A DNA stretch of 64,000 bases from Tsukamurella ocularis (GTDB lineage: Bacteria > Actinomycetota > Actinomycetes > Mycobacteriales > Mycobacteriaceae). Below, one piece after another: positions 18,347 to 28,010 of the stretch. The translations under genes were made by a program, and so were the position numbers. A model generated the notes under the pieces. That model had not been told where the DNA came from and did no database searches. It saw nothing but the letters and a program-made list of their open reading frames with translations. The stretch lies in assembly GCF_024807615.1 (NCBI RefSeq), contig NZ_JANUCJ010000002.1, forward strand, positions 496,001 to 560,000, written 5' to 3'. Within the stretch, counting starts at the first letter, position 1. Every line of letters begins with the position of its first letter.

Positions 18347-18352
18347 ACACTA
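18347..18352 (-). promoter_or_regulatory. -10 element of the DUF3159-trmA-dxs operon
   Basis: TAGTGT on the minus strand, 6 nt before GTG 18340; leaderless-type. Confidence 0.45.
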
Positions 18353-18427
18353 CGCGGCGGCGCGGCGACGACCGCCCGCCGTCGGTGCCCGCACTGGCGG
18401 GCAGCGACGTCCTGGCATGCTCGGCCC

Positions 18428-19126
18428 ATGCAGTTCCCCCCGCACACCACCGCCGTCCTATTGCCGGGCTCGGGCTCGGACGCCGACTTCGCGCTCCGCG
18501 CCTTCGCGCCCCTCACCGCGCTGTGCGCGCGCACCGTGGCCGTCGACGCGACGCCGCCGTCGGTGGTGGCCGGTTACCGTGCAGCGCTGGACGAGGCCAC
18601 CTCCGATGGTCCGCTGCTCATCTGCGGCGTCTCCCTGGGTTCGGCGGTCGGCGCGAGTTGGGCGCTCGAGCACCCCGGCGCGGACGTGACGCTGGTGCTC
18701 ACCCTGCCGCCGTGGTGCGGCGCGGCCGGGCCGGATGTGCCCGCGGCGATGTCCGCGAGGGTGACCGCGAACGTCATCGACGAGGTCGGCGCAACGGAGG
18801 CGATCGCCCGGATGCGAGCGGGGAGCCCGCCGTGGCTGGCGCGCGAACTGAGCCGGTCATGGGCCGCGCACGGCGACTTCCTCGCACCGGCCCTGCGGGA
18901 GGCGTCGGGGTACGCCGCCCCAACGGAGGTCGCGCTCGGCGGGCTGGTCGGGCGCGCCGTCGTGGTCGGCGCGGAGGGCGATCTGATCCACCCCGTCGCC
19001 ACCGCGCACGCGTGGGCCGCGGCGATCCCCCACGCCACCGTCGAGGTCGTCGACCTGGCCGACCTCGGCCCCGACCCGGCCGTCCTGGGCCGGGCCGGGC
19101 TTGCCGGCCTTACTGCTGTTTGTTGA
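18428..19126 (+). CDS. Alpha/beta-hydrolase-fold protein (Rv2695 type)
   Basis: A 232-residue cytoplasmic protein. It opens with TAVLLPGSGSDADF, an oxyanion-type loop, has a nucleophile elbow CGVSLGSAVGASWA (Ser about residue 65) and a late VVGAEGDLIHPVATAHAW segment where the acid and histidine would be expected. The substrate is unknown. The start is ATG 18428; the frame is open far upstream only because of base composition. Its 3' end overlaps the convergent DUF3710 gene by 17 bp. Confidence 0.7.
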   Translation: MQFPPHTTAVLLPGSGSDADFALRAFAPLTALCARTVAVDATPPSVVAGYRAALDEATSDGPLLICGVSLGSAVGASWALEHPGADVTLVLTLPPWCGAAGPDVPAAMSARVTANVIDEVGATEAIARMRAGSPPWLARELSRSWAAHGDFLAPALREASGYAAPTEVALGGLVGRAVVVGAEGDLIHPVATAHAWAAAIPHATVEVVDLADLGPDPAVLGRAGLAGLTAVC

Positions 19127-19931
19127 GCCGGGTCAGCGCGGACCCCTGGGTGAGCCGGTCCTGGTTGCTCTGCCGCAGTGCGGCGGGGCCGTCGGCGGCG
19201 GCGCGCTGCGCGACCTGCGCAGCGATCGCCGCAGCAGCCTGCTCCTGTTGCGCCTGCTGGGCGGCCATCGCCTCCTGCAGCTGCTGCACGAGCTCGGCGG
19301 GGAGCTCGATCTCCAGGTGGTCGCGGGCGGGGCGCGGATCGGTGCCGCGGCGGACCACCGTCTCCGCGAGCATGGCGCGCGCGAGCTGCGCGGCCTGATC
19401 GGCGTTCTCGAGCGGCGCGGCGACCACGATCCGGACCATCCACCGCGGGCCGTCAACGCCGATGAAACGGAGCACGCCGTCGGGCTGGGTGCCGACGACC
19501 TCGCGGCCCCAGTGGCCGTCCTCGATCGTGACCTGGGCGCCGTTCTCGCGGAGCGAATCGGCCAGCTCGGTGACGACCTCGCGCCACTGCCCGCCCGACT
19601 TGGGCGCGGCGAAGACGCCCGGCGTGATCCTGCCGACCGGGGTGTCGAGGTGCACGCCGACGGGAACGCCCTCGGGGCTCATCTCGACCTGCAGCTGCGA
19701 CTCGGGCGGCATGGCCAGGATGATCGATCCGAGATCGAGCCGGCCGTCGTCGAGGCCCTCGGCGCTCTCGAGGGAGCTGAGGTCGTACGGGCCGGCGCCG
19801 GTGCCGAGCTCCTGAACCTCGTCGTCGTCGGCGGGGACCGGCGCCGTGTGGTGTTCGGGCTGCCCGATCGTGGCGTACGGGTCGACGCTCGCGGTGCTGC
19901 GCTGCTTGGACTTGCGGCGGCCGAGGGCCAT
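19110..19931 (-). CDS. DUF3710 domain protein
   Basis: A 273-residue soluble protein of the DUF3710 family (Rv2696c position). A basic start (MALGRRKSKQR) is followed by an acidic linker and the conserved core with GPYDLSS, LDLGSIILAMPP, LQVEMSP, GQWREVVTELADSL and GPRWMVRIVVAAP; a Gln/Ala-rich coiled-coil-like C-terminus (AAQQAQQEQAAAAIAAQVAQ) follows. Function unknown. It is downstream of dut (40 bp), as in mycobacteria. The start at ATG 19931 removes an upstream extension that overlaps dut. Confidence 0.8.
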   Translation of the reverse strand: MALGRRKSKQRSTASVDPYATIGQPEHHTAPVPADDDEVQELGTGAGPYDLSSLESAEGLDDGRLDLGSIILAMPPESQLQVEMSPEGVPVGVHLDTPVGRITPGVFAAPKSGGQWREVVTELADSLRENGAQVTIEDGHWGREVVGTQPDGVLRFIGVDGPRWMVRIVVAAPLENADQAAQLARAMLAETVVRRGTDPRPARDHLEIELPAELVQQLQEAMAAQQAQQEQAAAAIAAQVAQRAAADGPAALRQSNQDRLTQGSALTRLNKQQ

Positions 19932-19971
19932 GAACGGTGCTCCTTGGGTCTTCGAAGGTTCGGTGGGAACG

Positions 19972-20433
19972 TTAGTGGGAGGACTCGAGGCTGGCGTGCC
20001 CGCCCGAGGAGCCGTAGCCGCCAGCGCCGCGGACCGTCTCGTCGAGGAACGAGACCTCCTTGAAGTCGGGCAACTCGACGCGCTGCACGAGCAGTTGGGC
20101 GATCCGGTCGCCGCGCTTGATGTCGACGGCCGTCTCACGATCGGTGTTCAGCAGGCACACCTTGATCTCGCCGCGGTAGCCGGCGTCGATGGTGCCGGGC
20201 GTATTGACCACGGTGAGACCGTGTTTCGCGGCGAGGCCCGAACGGGGGTGGATCAGGCCGACGGTGCCGTGCGGCAGCGCGATCGCCACGCCGGTGGCGA
20301 CGAGCGTGCGGGCGCCGGGTTCGATCCGCACGTCGGTCGTCGAGTACAGGTCCACGCCCGCGTCGCCGGGATGGGCGCGCTTGGGGAGTGGGAGGCCCTC
20401 GTCGAGCCGCAGTAGGGGTATCTGGCTCACCAT
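19972..20433 (-). CDS. dut: Deoxyuridine 5'-triphosphate nucleotidohydrolase (dUTPase)
   Basis: A 153-residue trimeric dUTPase that hydrolyses dUTP to dUMP and pyrophosphate. All five family motifs are seen: [11 protein letters not shown] (1), [15 protein letters not shown] (2), [14 protein letters not shown] (3), [13 protein letters not shown] (4) and the mobile C-terminal [12 protein letters not shown] (5). The start codon lies only 23 bp from that of the divergent DUF3093 gene, and their -10 boxes overlap. Confidence 0.97.
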   Translation of the reverse strand: MVSQIPLLRLDEGLPLPKRAHPGDAGVDLYSTTDVRIEPGARTLVATGVAIALPHGTVGLIHPRSGLAAKHGLTVVNTPGTIDAGYRGEIKVCLLNTDRETAVDIKRGDRIAQLLVQRVELPDFKEVSFLDETVRGAGGYGSSGGHASLESSH

Positions 20434-20440
20434 GGGATGC

Positions 20441-20450
20441 AGACTACGCT
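20441..20450. promoter_or_regulatory. Overlapping divergent -10 elements of dut and the DUF3093 gene
   Basis: The ten bases AGACTACGCT hold TAGTCT on the minus strand (20441-20446, 7 nt before the dut ATG) and TACGCT on the plus strand (20445-20450, 6 nt before the DUF3093 GTG). The two hexamers share a central TA. Confidence 0.5.
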
Positions 20451-20456
20451 GAAGCC

Positions 20457-20948
20457 GTGTCGGACGATCGAACAGTGAAGACCTCGCAGCAGCCGAACGA
20501 CTACGCCGAGAGGCTGACGGTGCCGTGGTACTGGTGGCTCGCGGGAGCTGTCGTTGCGGGTCTGCTCTGCTTCGAGGTGACTCTCGCCGCGAGGTGGGGG
20601 GATTGGATGATCGGCGCGTTCGTGCTGATCGTCGCCGTGATCGCAGTACTGCTGTGGTCGATGGGCCGCGGCAGCGTCGGCGTGCGCGACGGCGAGCTCT
20701 GGGCGGGCAACGCCCACCTTCCGCTGGAGCTGATCTCCCGCGCCGCGGCGGTGCCGGCGGAGGCGAAGAGCGCGGCGCTAGGCCGCCAGCTCGATCCGGC
20801 TGCGTTCATCTACCACAAGGGCTGGATCAAGACGATGATCGTCGTGGTCCTCGACGACCCGGATGATCCGACGCCGTACTGGATGGTCTCCACCCGGCGT
20901 CCAGAGAAGATGCTCGCGCTGATCCCCGCCGCGACCACGCTCGGCTAG
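20457..20948 (+). CDS. DUF3093 membrane protein
   Basis: A 163-residue protein with the family signature [15 protein letters not shown] (about residues 15-29), two transmembrane helices (about 28-44 and 52-70) and a C-terminal domain with [15 protein letters not shown] and [13 protein letters not shown]. It corresponds to Rv2698. It is probably anchored in the cytoplasmic membrane; function unknown. The GTG at 20457 is set by the TACGCT -10 six bases upstream. Confidence 0.82.
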   Translation: MSDDRTVKTSQQPNDYAERLTVPWYWWLAGAVVAGLLCFEVTLAARWGDWMIGAFVLIVAVIAVLLWSMGRGSVGVRDGELWAGNAHLPLELISRAAAVPAEAKSAALGRQLDPAAFIYHKGWIKTMIVVVLDDPDDPTPYWMVSTRRPEKMLALIPAATTLG

Positions 20949-20976
20949 CGAGCGGGCCGCCGCGGAGAGATCGCCA

Positions 20977-21276
20977 TCAGGCGCAGTCGATGCAGATCAG
21001 CTCGGTGCCGTCCGGATCGGCGAGCCGGCTGCGGTGGTACACCAGGAAGCAGCTGGTACAGGTGAACTCGTCAGCCTGCTTCGGCACCACCCGGACGCTC
21101 AGCTCCTCGCCCGACAGGTCGGCACCGGGGAGTTCGAAGGACTCGGCGGTCTCGCCTTCGTCCACGTCCACCGTGCCGGACTGACCCTCGTTGCGACGGG
21201 CCTTCAGCTCCTCGAGCGAATCCTCCGAGATCTCGTCCGCCTCGGAGCGCCGTGGAGCGTCGTAATCAGTTGCCAT
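20977..21276 (-). CDS. DUF4193 protein with C-terminal zinc-ribbon cysteines
   Basis: A 99-residue acidic protein (MATDYDAPRR start) with two CxxC pairs at the end, FTCTSCFLVYHRSRLAD and LICIDCA, which form a probable zinc ribbon. It is the Rv2699c counterpart and is conserved in actinobacteria. Resemblance of the tail to RNA-polymerase-binding ribbons is suggestive only. A purine-rich GGATGGGGATG lies upstream of the start. Confidence 0.82.
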   Translation of the reverse strand: MATDYDAPRRSEADEISEDSLEELKARRNEGQSGTVDVDEGETAESFELPGADLSGEELSVRVVPKQADEFTCTSCFLVYHRSRLADPDGTELICIDCA

Positions 21277-21508
21277 GCCGTGTCATCCCCATCCTTGCTC
21301 GTACCCCTGGGTCTCGGGGTTTCCGAGACCGCCGGGCGCGTTGTTTCCCGCGCGAGCGGCCAGAGTGTAGCGCACTCGAAATCGGTTGTCACGGTTTTAC
21401 GTGACGCTCCGAATTCCACCGCTCGTTGCCCCTCCAACGCACGATGGGCCCGGATGATTCCCGCGGCGACTCCCGCGCCGCCTCCCCTGTCCGGGTTGCG
21501 CCCTCCCG

Positions 21509-21514
21509 TACAGT
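21509..21514 (+). promoter_or_regulatory. -10 element of cei (leaderless type)
   Basis: TACAGT ends 7 nt before GTG 21522; no Shine-Dalgarno sequence precedes the start. Confidence 0.5.
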
Positions 21515-21521
21515 CGGGGCC

Positions 21522-22265
21522 GTGGTTTCCCAGCTCACCGGCACGGGCCGGCGATTCGACCGGAACGGTGAACCGTTCCGGCGGCGCAACACGCTCCCCA
21601 TCCTCATCGTGATCGCCGTCCTCGCCGTAGTCGCCATCGCGACCTGGGCACGCGCCATGTCCTCCCAGGAGGAGACCGCCGCCCCCGTCTCCTGCCCGTC
21701 GCCGCCGGCCACGTCGGACTCGGCGACGGCGACAGCGACAGCGACGGCCGGAGCTGCGGCGCGCGCGGGGGCCACCGCACCGGCGCCCGCGCCCGCGTCG
21801 GAGAAGTTCGAGATCGTCTCCCCCGACGACCTGGTTTCGGTCCGGCCCGCTCCCCTCGCCGCCTCGACGGTGCGCGTGCTCAACGCCTCGGGACAGGCGG
21901 GTCGCGCGGAGACCACCCTGAACAAACTCGCCGACTACGGGTTCAGCGCACCCACCACCGGCGCCTACGGCAACGATCCGGTCTACTCCGAGATGGCCTG
22001 CCAGGCGCAATTGCGGTTCGGCGATTCGGGCCGGGCGGCCGCGGCGGCGGCGTGGATCATCGCGCCGTGCGCGGAGCTGGTCGACGACGGACGCCGCGAC
22101 AACTCAGTCGATCTCGTTCTGGGCACATTCTTCACCGATCTGGAGCCGAGCACCGACGCGCAGGAGATCCTGCGCATCCTGCGGGCGGCGCCGGCCGGCG
22201 CTGCGGATGGCGGGGCGAATCCCGCCCTCGTCTCGGCGGTGCATAGCCAATCCTGCAACCGTTGA
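21522..22265 (+). CDS. cei: Cell envelope integrity protein Cei (LytR_C domain)
   Basis: A 247-residue single-pass protein. A basic N-terminus (about 1-23) precedes one transmembrane helix (TLPILIVIAVLAVVAIATW), then a long Ala/Thr/Pro-rich linker (about residues 60-95) and an extracytoplasmic LytR C-terminal-type domain starting at STVRVLNASGQAGRAETTLNKL. In M. tuberculosis the homologue Rv2700 is needed for envelope integrity and virulence. The linker is low-complexity. The GTG start is supported by the -10 position; the longer upstream frame has no such support. Confidence 0.85.
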   Translation: MVSQLTGTGRRFDRNGEPFRRRNTLPILIVIAVLAVVAIATWARAMSSQEETAAPVSCPSPPATSDSATATATATAGAAARAGATAPAPAPASEKFEIVSPDDLVSVRPAPLAASTVRVLNASGQAGRAETTLNKLADYGFSAPTTGAYGNDPVYSEMACQAQLRFGDSGRAAAAAAWIIAPCAELVDDGRRDNSVDLVLGTFFTDLEPSTDAQEILRILRAAPAGAADGGANPALVSAVHSQSCNR

Positions 22266-22295
22266 GACGATCCCGCCGCGGAGCCGTGCAGCGAC

Positions 22296-23159
22296 CTAGA
22301 GCGCCTCGAGCCCTCCGGCCTGGCGGAGCAGGGCTATCAGCGTATCGGCGATGCCCGGTGCGACCGCGAGGGTGAGCGCGCCGTCATCGCTGGTGGAGTC
22401 CGCGGCGGGCACGATCACGACAGCACCCGCCTCCTGCGCGATCAGGGCGCCGGCGGCCCAGTCCCACGGGCTGAGGCCGTGCTCGAAGTGCGCGTCGGCG
22501 CGTCCAGCCGCCACCATGCACAGGTCGAGGGCTGCGGAGCCGATGCGTCGCACGTCGCGGACGGCGGGTAGCAGCTGCGCGAGGACTCGGCCCTGCTTCT
22601 CGCGACGTTCGCGGGCGTAACCGAAGCCGGTCGCGACCAGGGCCAGTGCAGGATCGGTGATCGGGTTCGCGCGGAGCACGCGGACCGTGCCATCGGGGGC
22701 GATCTCGCGCGCGCCCCCGCCCAGAGCGGCCGCGTAGACGGTGCCCTGCACCACGTCGGCCACGGCCCCGGCGACGGACACGCCGTCGACCTGGGCGCCG
22801 AGGGAGACCGCGTAGGCGGGCACCCCGTAGAGGAAGTTGACGGTGCCGTCGATGGGGTCGACGACCCAGCGGACAGCGCCGGGCTCCCCCTGCTCACCAC
22901 CGAACTCCTCGCCGAGGACGGCGTCGTCCGGCCGCAACTCCGCGAGCCGGTCCCGCACGAATCGCTCGGTCTCCGTGTCGACGACGGTGACCGGGTCGGT
23001 GGGGGTCGACTTGGTGGTCACACCGTCCGGACGCGTCCCATCGGCACCGTCGAATGCATTGGCGCCGAAGACCTCCGCTCGGCGGGCCGCGACGCGCTGC
23101 GCGGCCTCCGTGACGACGGTGACGGCGATCTCTGACAACTCCCATCGGTTCAGTTGCAC
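22296..23159 (-). CDS. suhB: Inositol monophosphatase family protein SuhB
   Basis: A 287-residue (from GTG 23159) Mg-dependent phosphatase of the inositol-monophosphatase superfamily. Metal ligands are visible: GEEFGG (Glu), WVVDPIDGTVNF (DxxDGT) and a late SPWDWAAGALIAQEAGA (Asp). The family makes myo-inositol from its phosphate, needed for phosphatidylinositol, PIMs and mycothiol. GTG 23165 is an equally plausible start; further extension upstream lacks family similarity. It is divergent from ppgK. Confidence 0.88.
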   Translation of the reverse strand: MQLNRWELSEIAVTVVTEAAQRVAARRAEVFGANAFDGADGTRPDGVTTKSTPTDPVTVVDTETERFVRDRLAELRPDDAVLGEEFGGEQGEPGAVRWVVDPIDGTVNFLYGVPAYAVSLGAQVDGVSVAGAVADVVQGTVYAAALGGGAREIAPDGTVRVLRANPITDPALALVATGFGYARERREKQGRVLAQLLPAVRDVRRIGSAALDLCMVAAGRADAHFEHGLSPWDWAAGALIAQEAGAVVIVPAADSTSDDGALTLAVAPGIADTLIALLRQAGGLEAL

Positions 23160-23257
23160 GCCCACCACAGAACCACAATCCGCGGTACTTTGACAGCGCC
23201 GAGTGCACCCGGACGGAAGGACCACTGTCCGGCACGTCGAGGAATGTGGAGCGGGCA

Positions 23258-24001
23258 ATGGCGGAGAATCTGGGGTTCGGTGTCGACATCGGCGGCAGCG
23301 GGATCAAGGGCGGCGTCGTCGATATGGACACGGGCGAGCTCGTCGGTGAGCGCTTCAAGGTGCCCACGCCGCAGCCGTCCACGCCGGGCGCGTGCGCCGG
23401 CGCCGTCCGCGAGGTCATCGAGCACTTCGACTGGGCGGGCCCGGTCGGGATCACTGTCCCGGCGGTGGTGACGAACGGCACTGTCCGCAGCGCGGCGAAC
23501 ATCGACCCGGGCTGGATCGGCGCCGATGCGAGCGAGCTCTTCACGTCCACCCTCGATCGTCCGGTCACAGTGCTCAACGACGCGGATGCGGCGGGGCTCG
23601 CCGAGGACCGGTACGGAGCGGGCCGCGACTTCGACGGGGTGATCCTGCTCCTGACGCTGGGCACGGGCATCGGCTCGGCGCTCATCTATCGCGGGACCCT
23701 GGTGCCCAACACCGAGTTCGGGCACATCGAGGTGGAGGGCAAGGAGGCCGAGCACCGGGCGGCGAGCTCGGTGAAGGATCGGCGGGGCTGGAGCTACGAG
23801 AAGTGGGCGGGCCAGGTCAGCCGCGTCTTCCGCGAGTACGAGAAGCTGCTGTGGCCGGACCTGATCATCGTCGGCGGCGGCATCAGCCGCAAGGCCGACA
23901 AGTGGGTCCCGCTGCTCGAGGTGAAGACGCCGGTGATTCCCGCGAAGCTGCTGAACACCGCGGGCATCGTGGGCGCGGCGATGGCGTCGCAACGCGGCTG
24001 A
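23258..24001 (+). CDS. ppgK: Polyphosphate glucokinase PpgK
   Basis: A 247-residue ROK-fold kinase that phosphorylates glucose using polyphosphate or ATP. Seen: FGVDIGGSGIKGGVVD (phosphate loop, residues 7-22), LNDADAAGLAEDRYGAG (catalytic Asp) and LLTLGTGIGSALIYRG. The extra SVKDRRGWSYEKWAGQVSRV stretch is typical of actinobacterial polyphosphate-dependent enzymes. ATG 23258 is preceded by GTGGAG at a good distance; the GTG at 23246 overlaps that ribosome site and is rejected. It sits just before sigA, as in M. tuberculosis (Rv2702). Confidence 0.93.
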   Translation: MAENLGFGVDIGGSGIKGGVVDMDTGELVGERFKVPTPQPSTPGACAGAVREVIEHFDWAGPVGITVPAVVTNGTVRSAANIDPGWIGADASELFTSTLDRPVTVLNDADAAGLAEDRYGAGRDFDGVILLLTLGTGIGSALIYRGTLVPNTEFGHIEVEGKEAEHRAASSVKDRRGWSYEKWAGQVSRVFREYEKLLWPDLIIVGGGISRKADKWVPLLEVKTPVIPAKLLNTAGIVGAAMASQRG

Positions 24002-24058
24002 TCCGTCCGGTTCGGGCGCTTTGACCGCAGGTGAATGCGGGCGGAGCGACCGAATCGT

Positions 24059-24100
24059 TACAATGGGGTGCCGGCGTCGAAACGCCGGAACAGACGCCGG
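24059..24100 (+). promoter_or_regulatory. sigA promoter -10 and leader hairpins
   Basis: TACAAT (24059-24064) is a strong -10 hexamer 155 nt before the sigA start; no good -35 is seen. The leader then has CCGGCGT (24071-24077) that can pair with either of two ACGCCGG copies (24082-24088 or 24094-24100), giving mutually exclusive hairpins. This 218-bp gap holds no other feature I can see. Confidence 0.4.
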
Positions 24101-24219
24101 TCTCCCTCGCCTCCGGACGCCTCAGCCACCACCGATGCCGCACACGGCTCGGAACAGGTGCTGTTGTCGCGCCCGGGAAGCGGTTCCGGCGCATGCAGGC
24201 ACAGTAGGAAAGGGCGTAC

Positions 24220-25686
<1,467 letters not shown>

Positions 25687-25696
25687 GTCCCGTTCC

Positions 25697-25728
25697 CGAA
25701 CGCCCGACGGTACGCCGTCGGGCGTTCG
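25697..25728. terminator. sigA terminator
   Basis: A perfect 14-bp stem, CGAACGCCCGACGG (25697-25710) with its complement (25715-25728), and a TACG tetraloop, 10 bp after the sigA stop. Confidence 0.85.
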
Positions 25729-25746
25729 GCGTGTTCGCCCTCCGAG

Positions 25747-25752
25747 TACCGT
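25747..25752 (+). promoter_or_regulatory. -10 element of the DUF6226 gene
   Basis: TACCGT, 6 nt before GTG 25759; leaderless-type. Confidence 0.45.
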
Positions 25753-25758
25753 TGCGGT

Positions 25759-26235
25759 GTGTACGCCCGCCCGTCGATCGAGCTTCCCGCGTTCGTCGAT
25801 GACGAGGGAACTCCCATCCCCTACGGCGATCGCTGGTCGTTCGATGAGGACCCACCCGAAGACAGCTATTCACGGGAGCGCCATCCCGAGCGGTTCGCAC
25901 CTCTCCACACCGTGGCGAACGCCCTCGTCGATCACCTCGTCGCGACCTACGACGTCGTCACGGATCTGGGGCCGGTTTCCGACTACATCAACGCCACGGT
26001 GCGGCAGACTCGGGTCGCGCCGCGCACAGCGCCCGAGGACGCGATCGACTTCCTGCTGACCGACTACCCATCCGCCGGCGTACGAATCGCGCCCAATGTG
26101 ACTGCGCACTATCCGGTCTGTTCATGCGACGCGTGTGACGAGACTTGGGAGTACGGCGCAGACCGGCTCGAAGCGATCGTCCTCGAGCGGGTGACGTTCT
26201 GGCCCGCGCACCGGAGCGGACCGACAGCGACTTAG
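25759..26235 (+). CDS. DUF6226 family protein
   Basis: A 158-residue soluble protein resembling the DUF6226 family: N-terminal DEGTPIPYGDRW, then PPEDSYSRERHPERFAPLHTVA and a central YDVVTDLG. A CSCDACDE motif near residue 120 gives three closely spaced cysteines that may bind metal. No function is known for the family. Its last 4 bp overlap the convergent membrane-protein gene. Confidence 0.65.
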   Translation: MYARPSIELPAFVDDEGTPIPYGDRWSFDEDPPEDSYSRERHPERFAPLHTVANALVDHLVATYDVVTDLGPVSDYINATVRQTRVAPRTAPEDAIDFLLTDYPSAGVRIAPNVTAHYPVCSCDACDETWEYGADRLEAIVLERVTFWPAHRSGPTAT

Positions 26236-26789
26236 TCGCTCGCGCTCTCTCCTCGACCCGCCACCCACAGCGGTCCGGTGACCAGCCAGATGACGGTGAT
26301 CACGCCGAGTGTCCCGAAGACGCCCATGAGCGCTTCGCGCTGCGTGTCGTCCGCCACGGTGTACCCCAGCCCCAGCGAGACGGCTCCGGCAATGGCGACT
26401 GCCCCGAGCCAGCGGTAGAAGTCCGACCACTCCTTGCGGGTCCGCTCGGGCCCGAGCCTGGGCACCTTGCGCGGCGCGGGCCCGCCGGCGAAGCGGTGGG
26501 CGAAGCGTTCGTCCGCCCACGCGATCATGCGGTGCCCGAACATGACGGTGCATCCAAGGTAGATGCCCGCGAGCCGGTGGGCGAAGCCCACCTCGCCGCC
26601 GCGGTACAGGTCGATCGCGACGGCGGCGATGAGCACCACGTCGAGGAGCGGCACCAGCGCCAGCGAGATCATCCCCGGGCGGCGCCAGCGCAGGATGTAC
26701 CGCATCGCGAGGCCCCCGACCACGAGGACCCAGAAACCGATCTCGCACGCGGCGATCGTCCACAGCACCGGACTGTTCAGCTCTCCCAT
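26232..26789 (-). CDS. Hypothetical integral membrane protein
   Basis: A 185-residue protein with about five hydrophobic segments: residues 8-27, 38-58, 70-85, 127-144 and 155-174, with a basic cytoplasmic loop (PRKVPRLGPERTRKEWSDFYRW) between the third and fourth. I do not recognise the family. The ATG at 26789 is the start; the frame stays open for another kilobase opposite the histidine kinase, which is a composition artefact. It is divergent from the sensor kinase. Confidence 0.6.
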   Translation of the reverse strand: MGELNSPVLWTIAACEIGFWVLVVGGLAMRYILRWRRPGMISLALVPLLDVVLIAAVAIDLYRGGEVGFAHRLAGIYLGCTVMFGHRMIAWADERFAHRFAGGPAPRKVPRLGPERTRKEWSDFYRWLGAVAIAGAVSLGLGYTVADDTQREALMGVFGTLGVITVIWLVTGPLWVAGRGESASD

Positions 26790-26897
26790 ACCGCCCACTG
26801 TGCCGCGCACGCGCACCGTCGTCGTCCTCCCGGTGGCCCGTGGGCCCTCCCCCTTTCGGTGGACCCGCCGGCTGCGGCGATGTGCTGCAATGGGCGC

Positions 26898-28010
26898 ATG
26901 AGGTCGGTGCTGAGCGGGTGGTCGTCGGAGTACGCCGCCGTGCCGGCCTTCGGCATCTGCCTGGTGGGGGCCGTACTCTGGGGCGCCGGCGGCTGGTCCG
27001 TCAACTCGAGGACCGAGGACTTCTACCCCTGGCAGGTCAAGCTCGGACTGCTCGGCGGCGCACTGGCGATCCAGTTGCTCGCCCGGCGTCGCGCGGCCGC
27101 GGCCTTCGGCCTCATGCTGGCGCTGGTCGCCTGGGACTTCACCTTCGGGCCGTCCGTGGTGTTGTGGATCGCCCTGTCGGACGTGATCTACCTCGCCGTG
27201 GCGACGGGGTCCGAACGGCTGCGGGACGTGGTCTCGGTGACGGTGCTGGTCCTCACCGCGGTGCTCGGCGTCGGCGCGACCGTGTTCGTGGGGGTGAAGG
27301 CCGGCATGTACGCCGTCCTGATCCTCATCGCCGTGGTCTGGTCGCCGATCGGCTACGGCCGGGCGGTGCTCGCCTACCGAAGGCTCGCGGAGCTCGAGCG
27401 GGAGGAGGGCGAGTCCCGGCGCGCCACGGCACTCGCGGACGAGCGGCGCCGCCTCGCCCGCGAGCTGCACGACACCGTCGCCGGACACCTCTCCGCGGTC
27501 GCGATCCTCGCGGACGCCGCGCAGCGCACCCCCGAGAACCCCGCGGTGCTGCAGTCGATCCGGTCCGGCAGCCTCGCCGCGCTCGAGGAGATGCGGGCCA
27601 CGATCAACCTGCTCACCTCCCCCGACGACGCCGCCGTCCGCACGACCCTCGAATCTCTGGAGCCGCTCATCGAGACCGCGGGGGCCGCGGGCGTGTCCGT
27701 CCGGGTCCGACTGCCCGACGGTCCGCTGCCCACCGCCGTCGAGGCCACCCTCACTCGGATCCTCGGTGAGGTCATCACGAACGCCACCAAACACGCCCCC
27801 GGCGCCGCGCTGGAGGTCGACGTCGCCGTCGCCGAGGAGCACCTGACCATGACCGCCGTGAACGCCCTGCCGCCCGGACCGACCGGCTCGGGGGACGGCT
27901 TGCGCAACATCGCCTTCCGCGCGGAGTCCATCGGCGGGTCGGCGACCGCGGGCCCGGACGACGGGGCCTGGGTGGTCCGGGCACGGATCCCGATGGAGGT
28001 GGCGCGGTGA
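26898..28010 (+). CDS. Sensor histidine kinase (NarL/HisKA_3 type)
   Basis: A 370-residue kinase. Five or six membrane helices fill residues 10-165 with almost no extracytoplasmic domain, so it probably senses a signal in or near the membrane. The HisKA_3 dimerisation box RRRLARELHDTVAGHLSAVA holds the phospho-acceptor His191. A compact HATPase follows: EVITNATKHAP (N box) and GDGLRNIAFRAESIGG (G box). It overlaps the response-regulator gene by 4 bp (GTGA), a tightly coupled pair. Confidence 0.88.
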   Translation: MRSVLSGWSSEYAAVPAFGICLVGAVLWGAGGWSVNSRTEDFYPWQVKLGLLGGALAIQLLARRRAAAAFGLMLALVAWDFTFGPSVVLWIALSDVIYLAVATGSERLRDVVSVTVLVLTAVLGVGATVFVGVKAGMYAVLILIAVVWSPIGYGRAVLAYRRLAELEREEGESRRATALADERRRLARELHDTVAGHLSAVAILADAAQRTPENPAVLQSIRSGSLAALEEMRATINLLTSPDDAAVRTTLESLEPLIETAGAAGVSVRVRLPDGPLPTAVEATLTRILGEVITNATKHAPGAALEVDVAVAEEHLTMTAVNALPPGPTGSGDGLRNIAFRAESIGGSATAGPDDGAWVVRARIPMEVAR

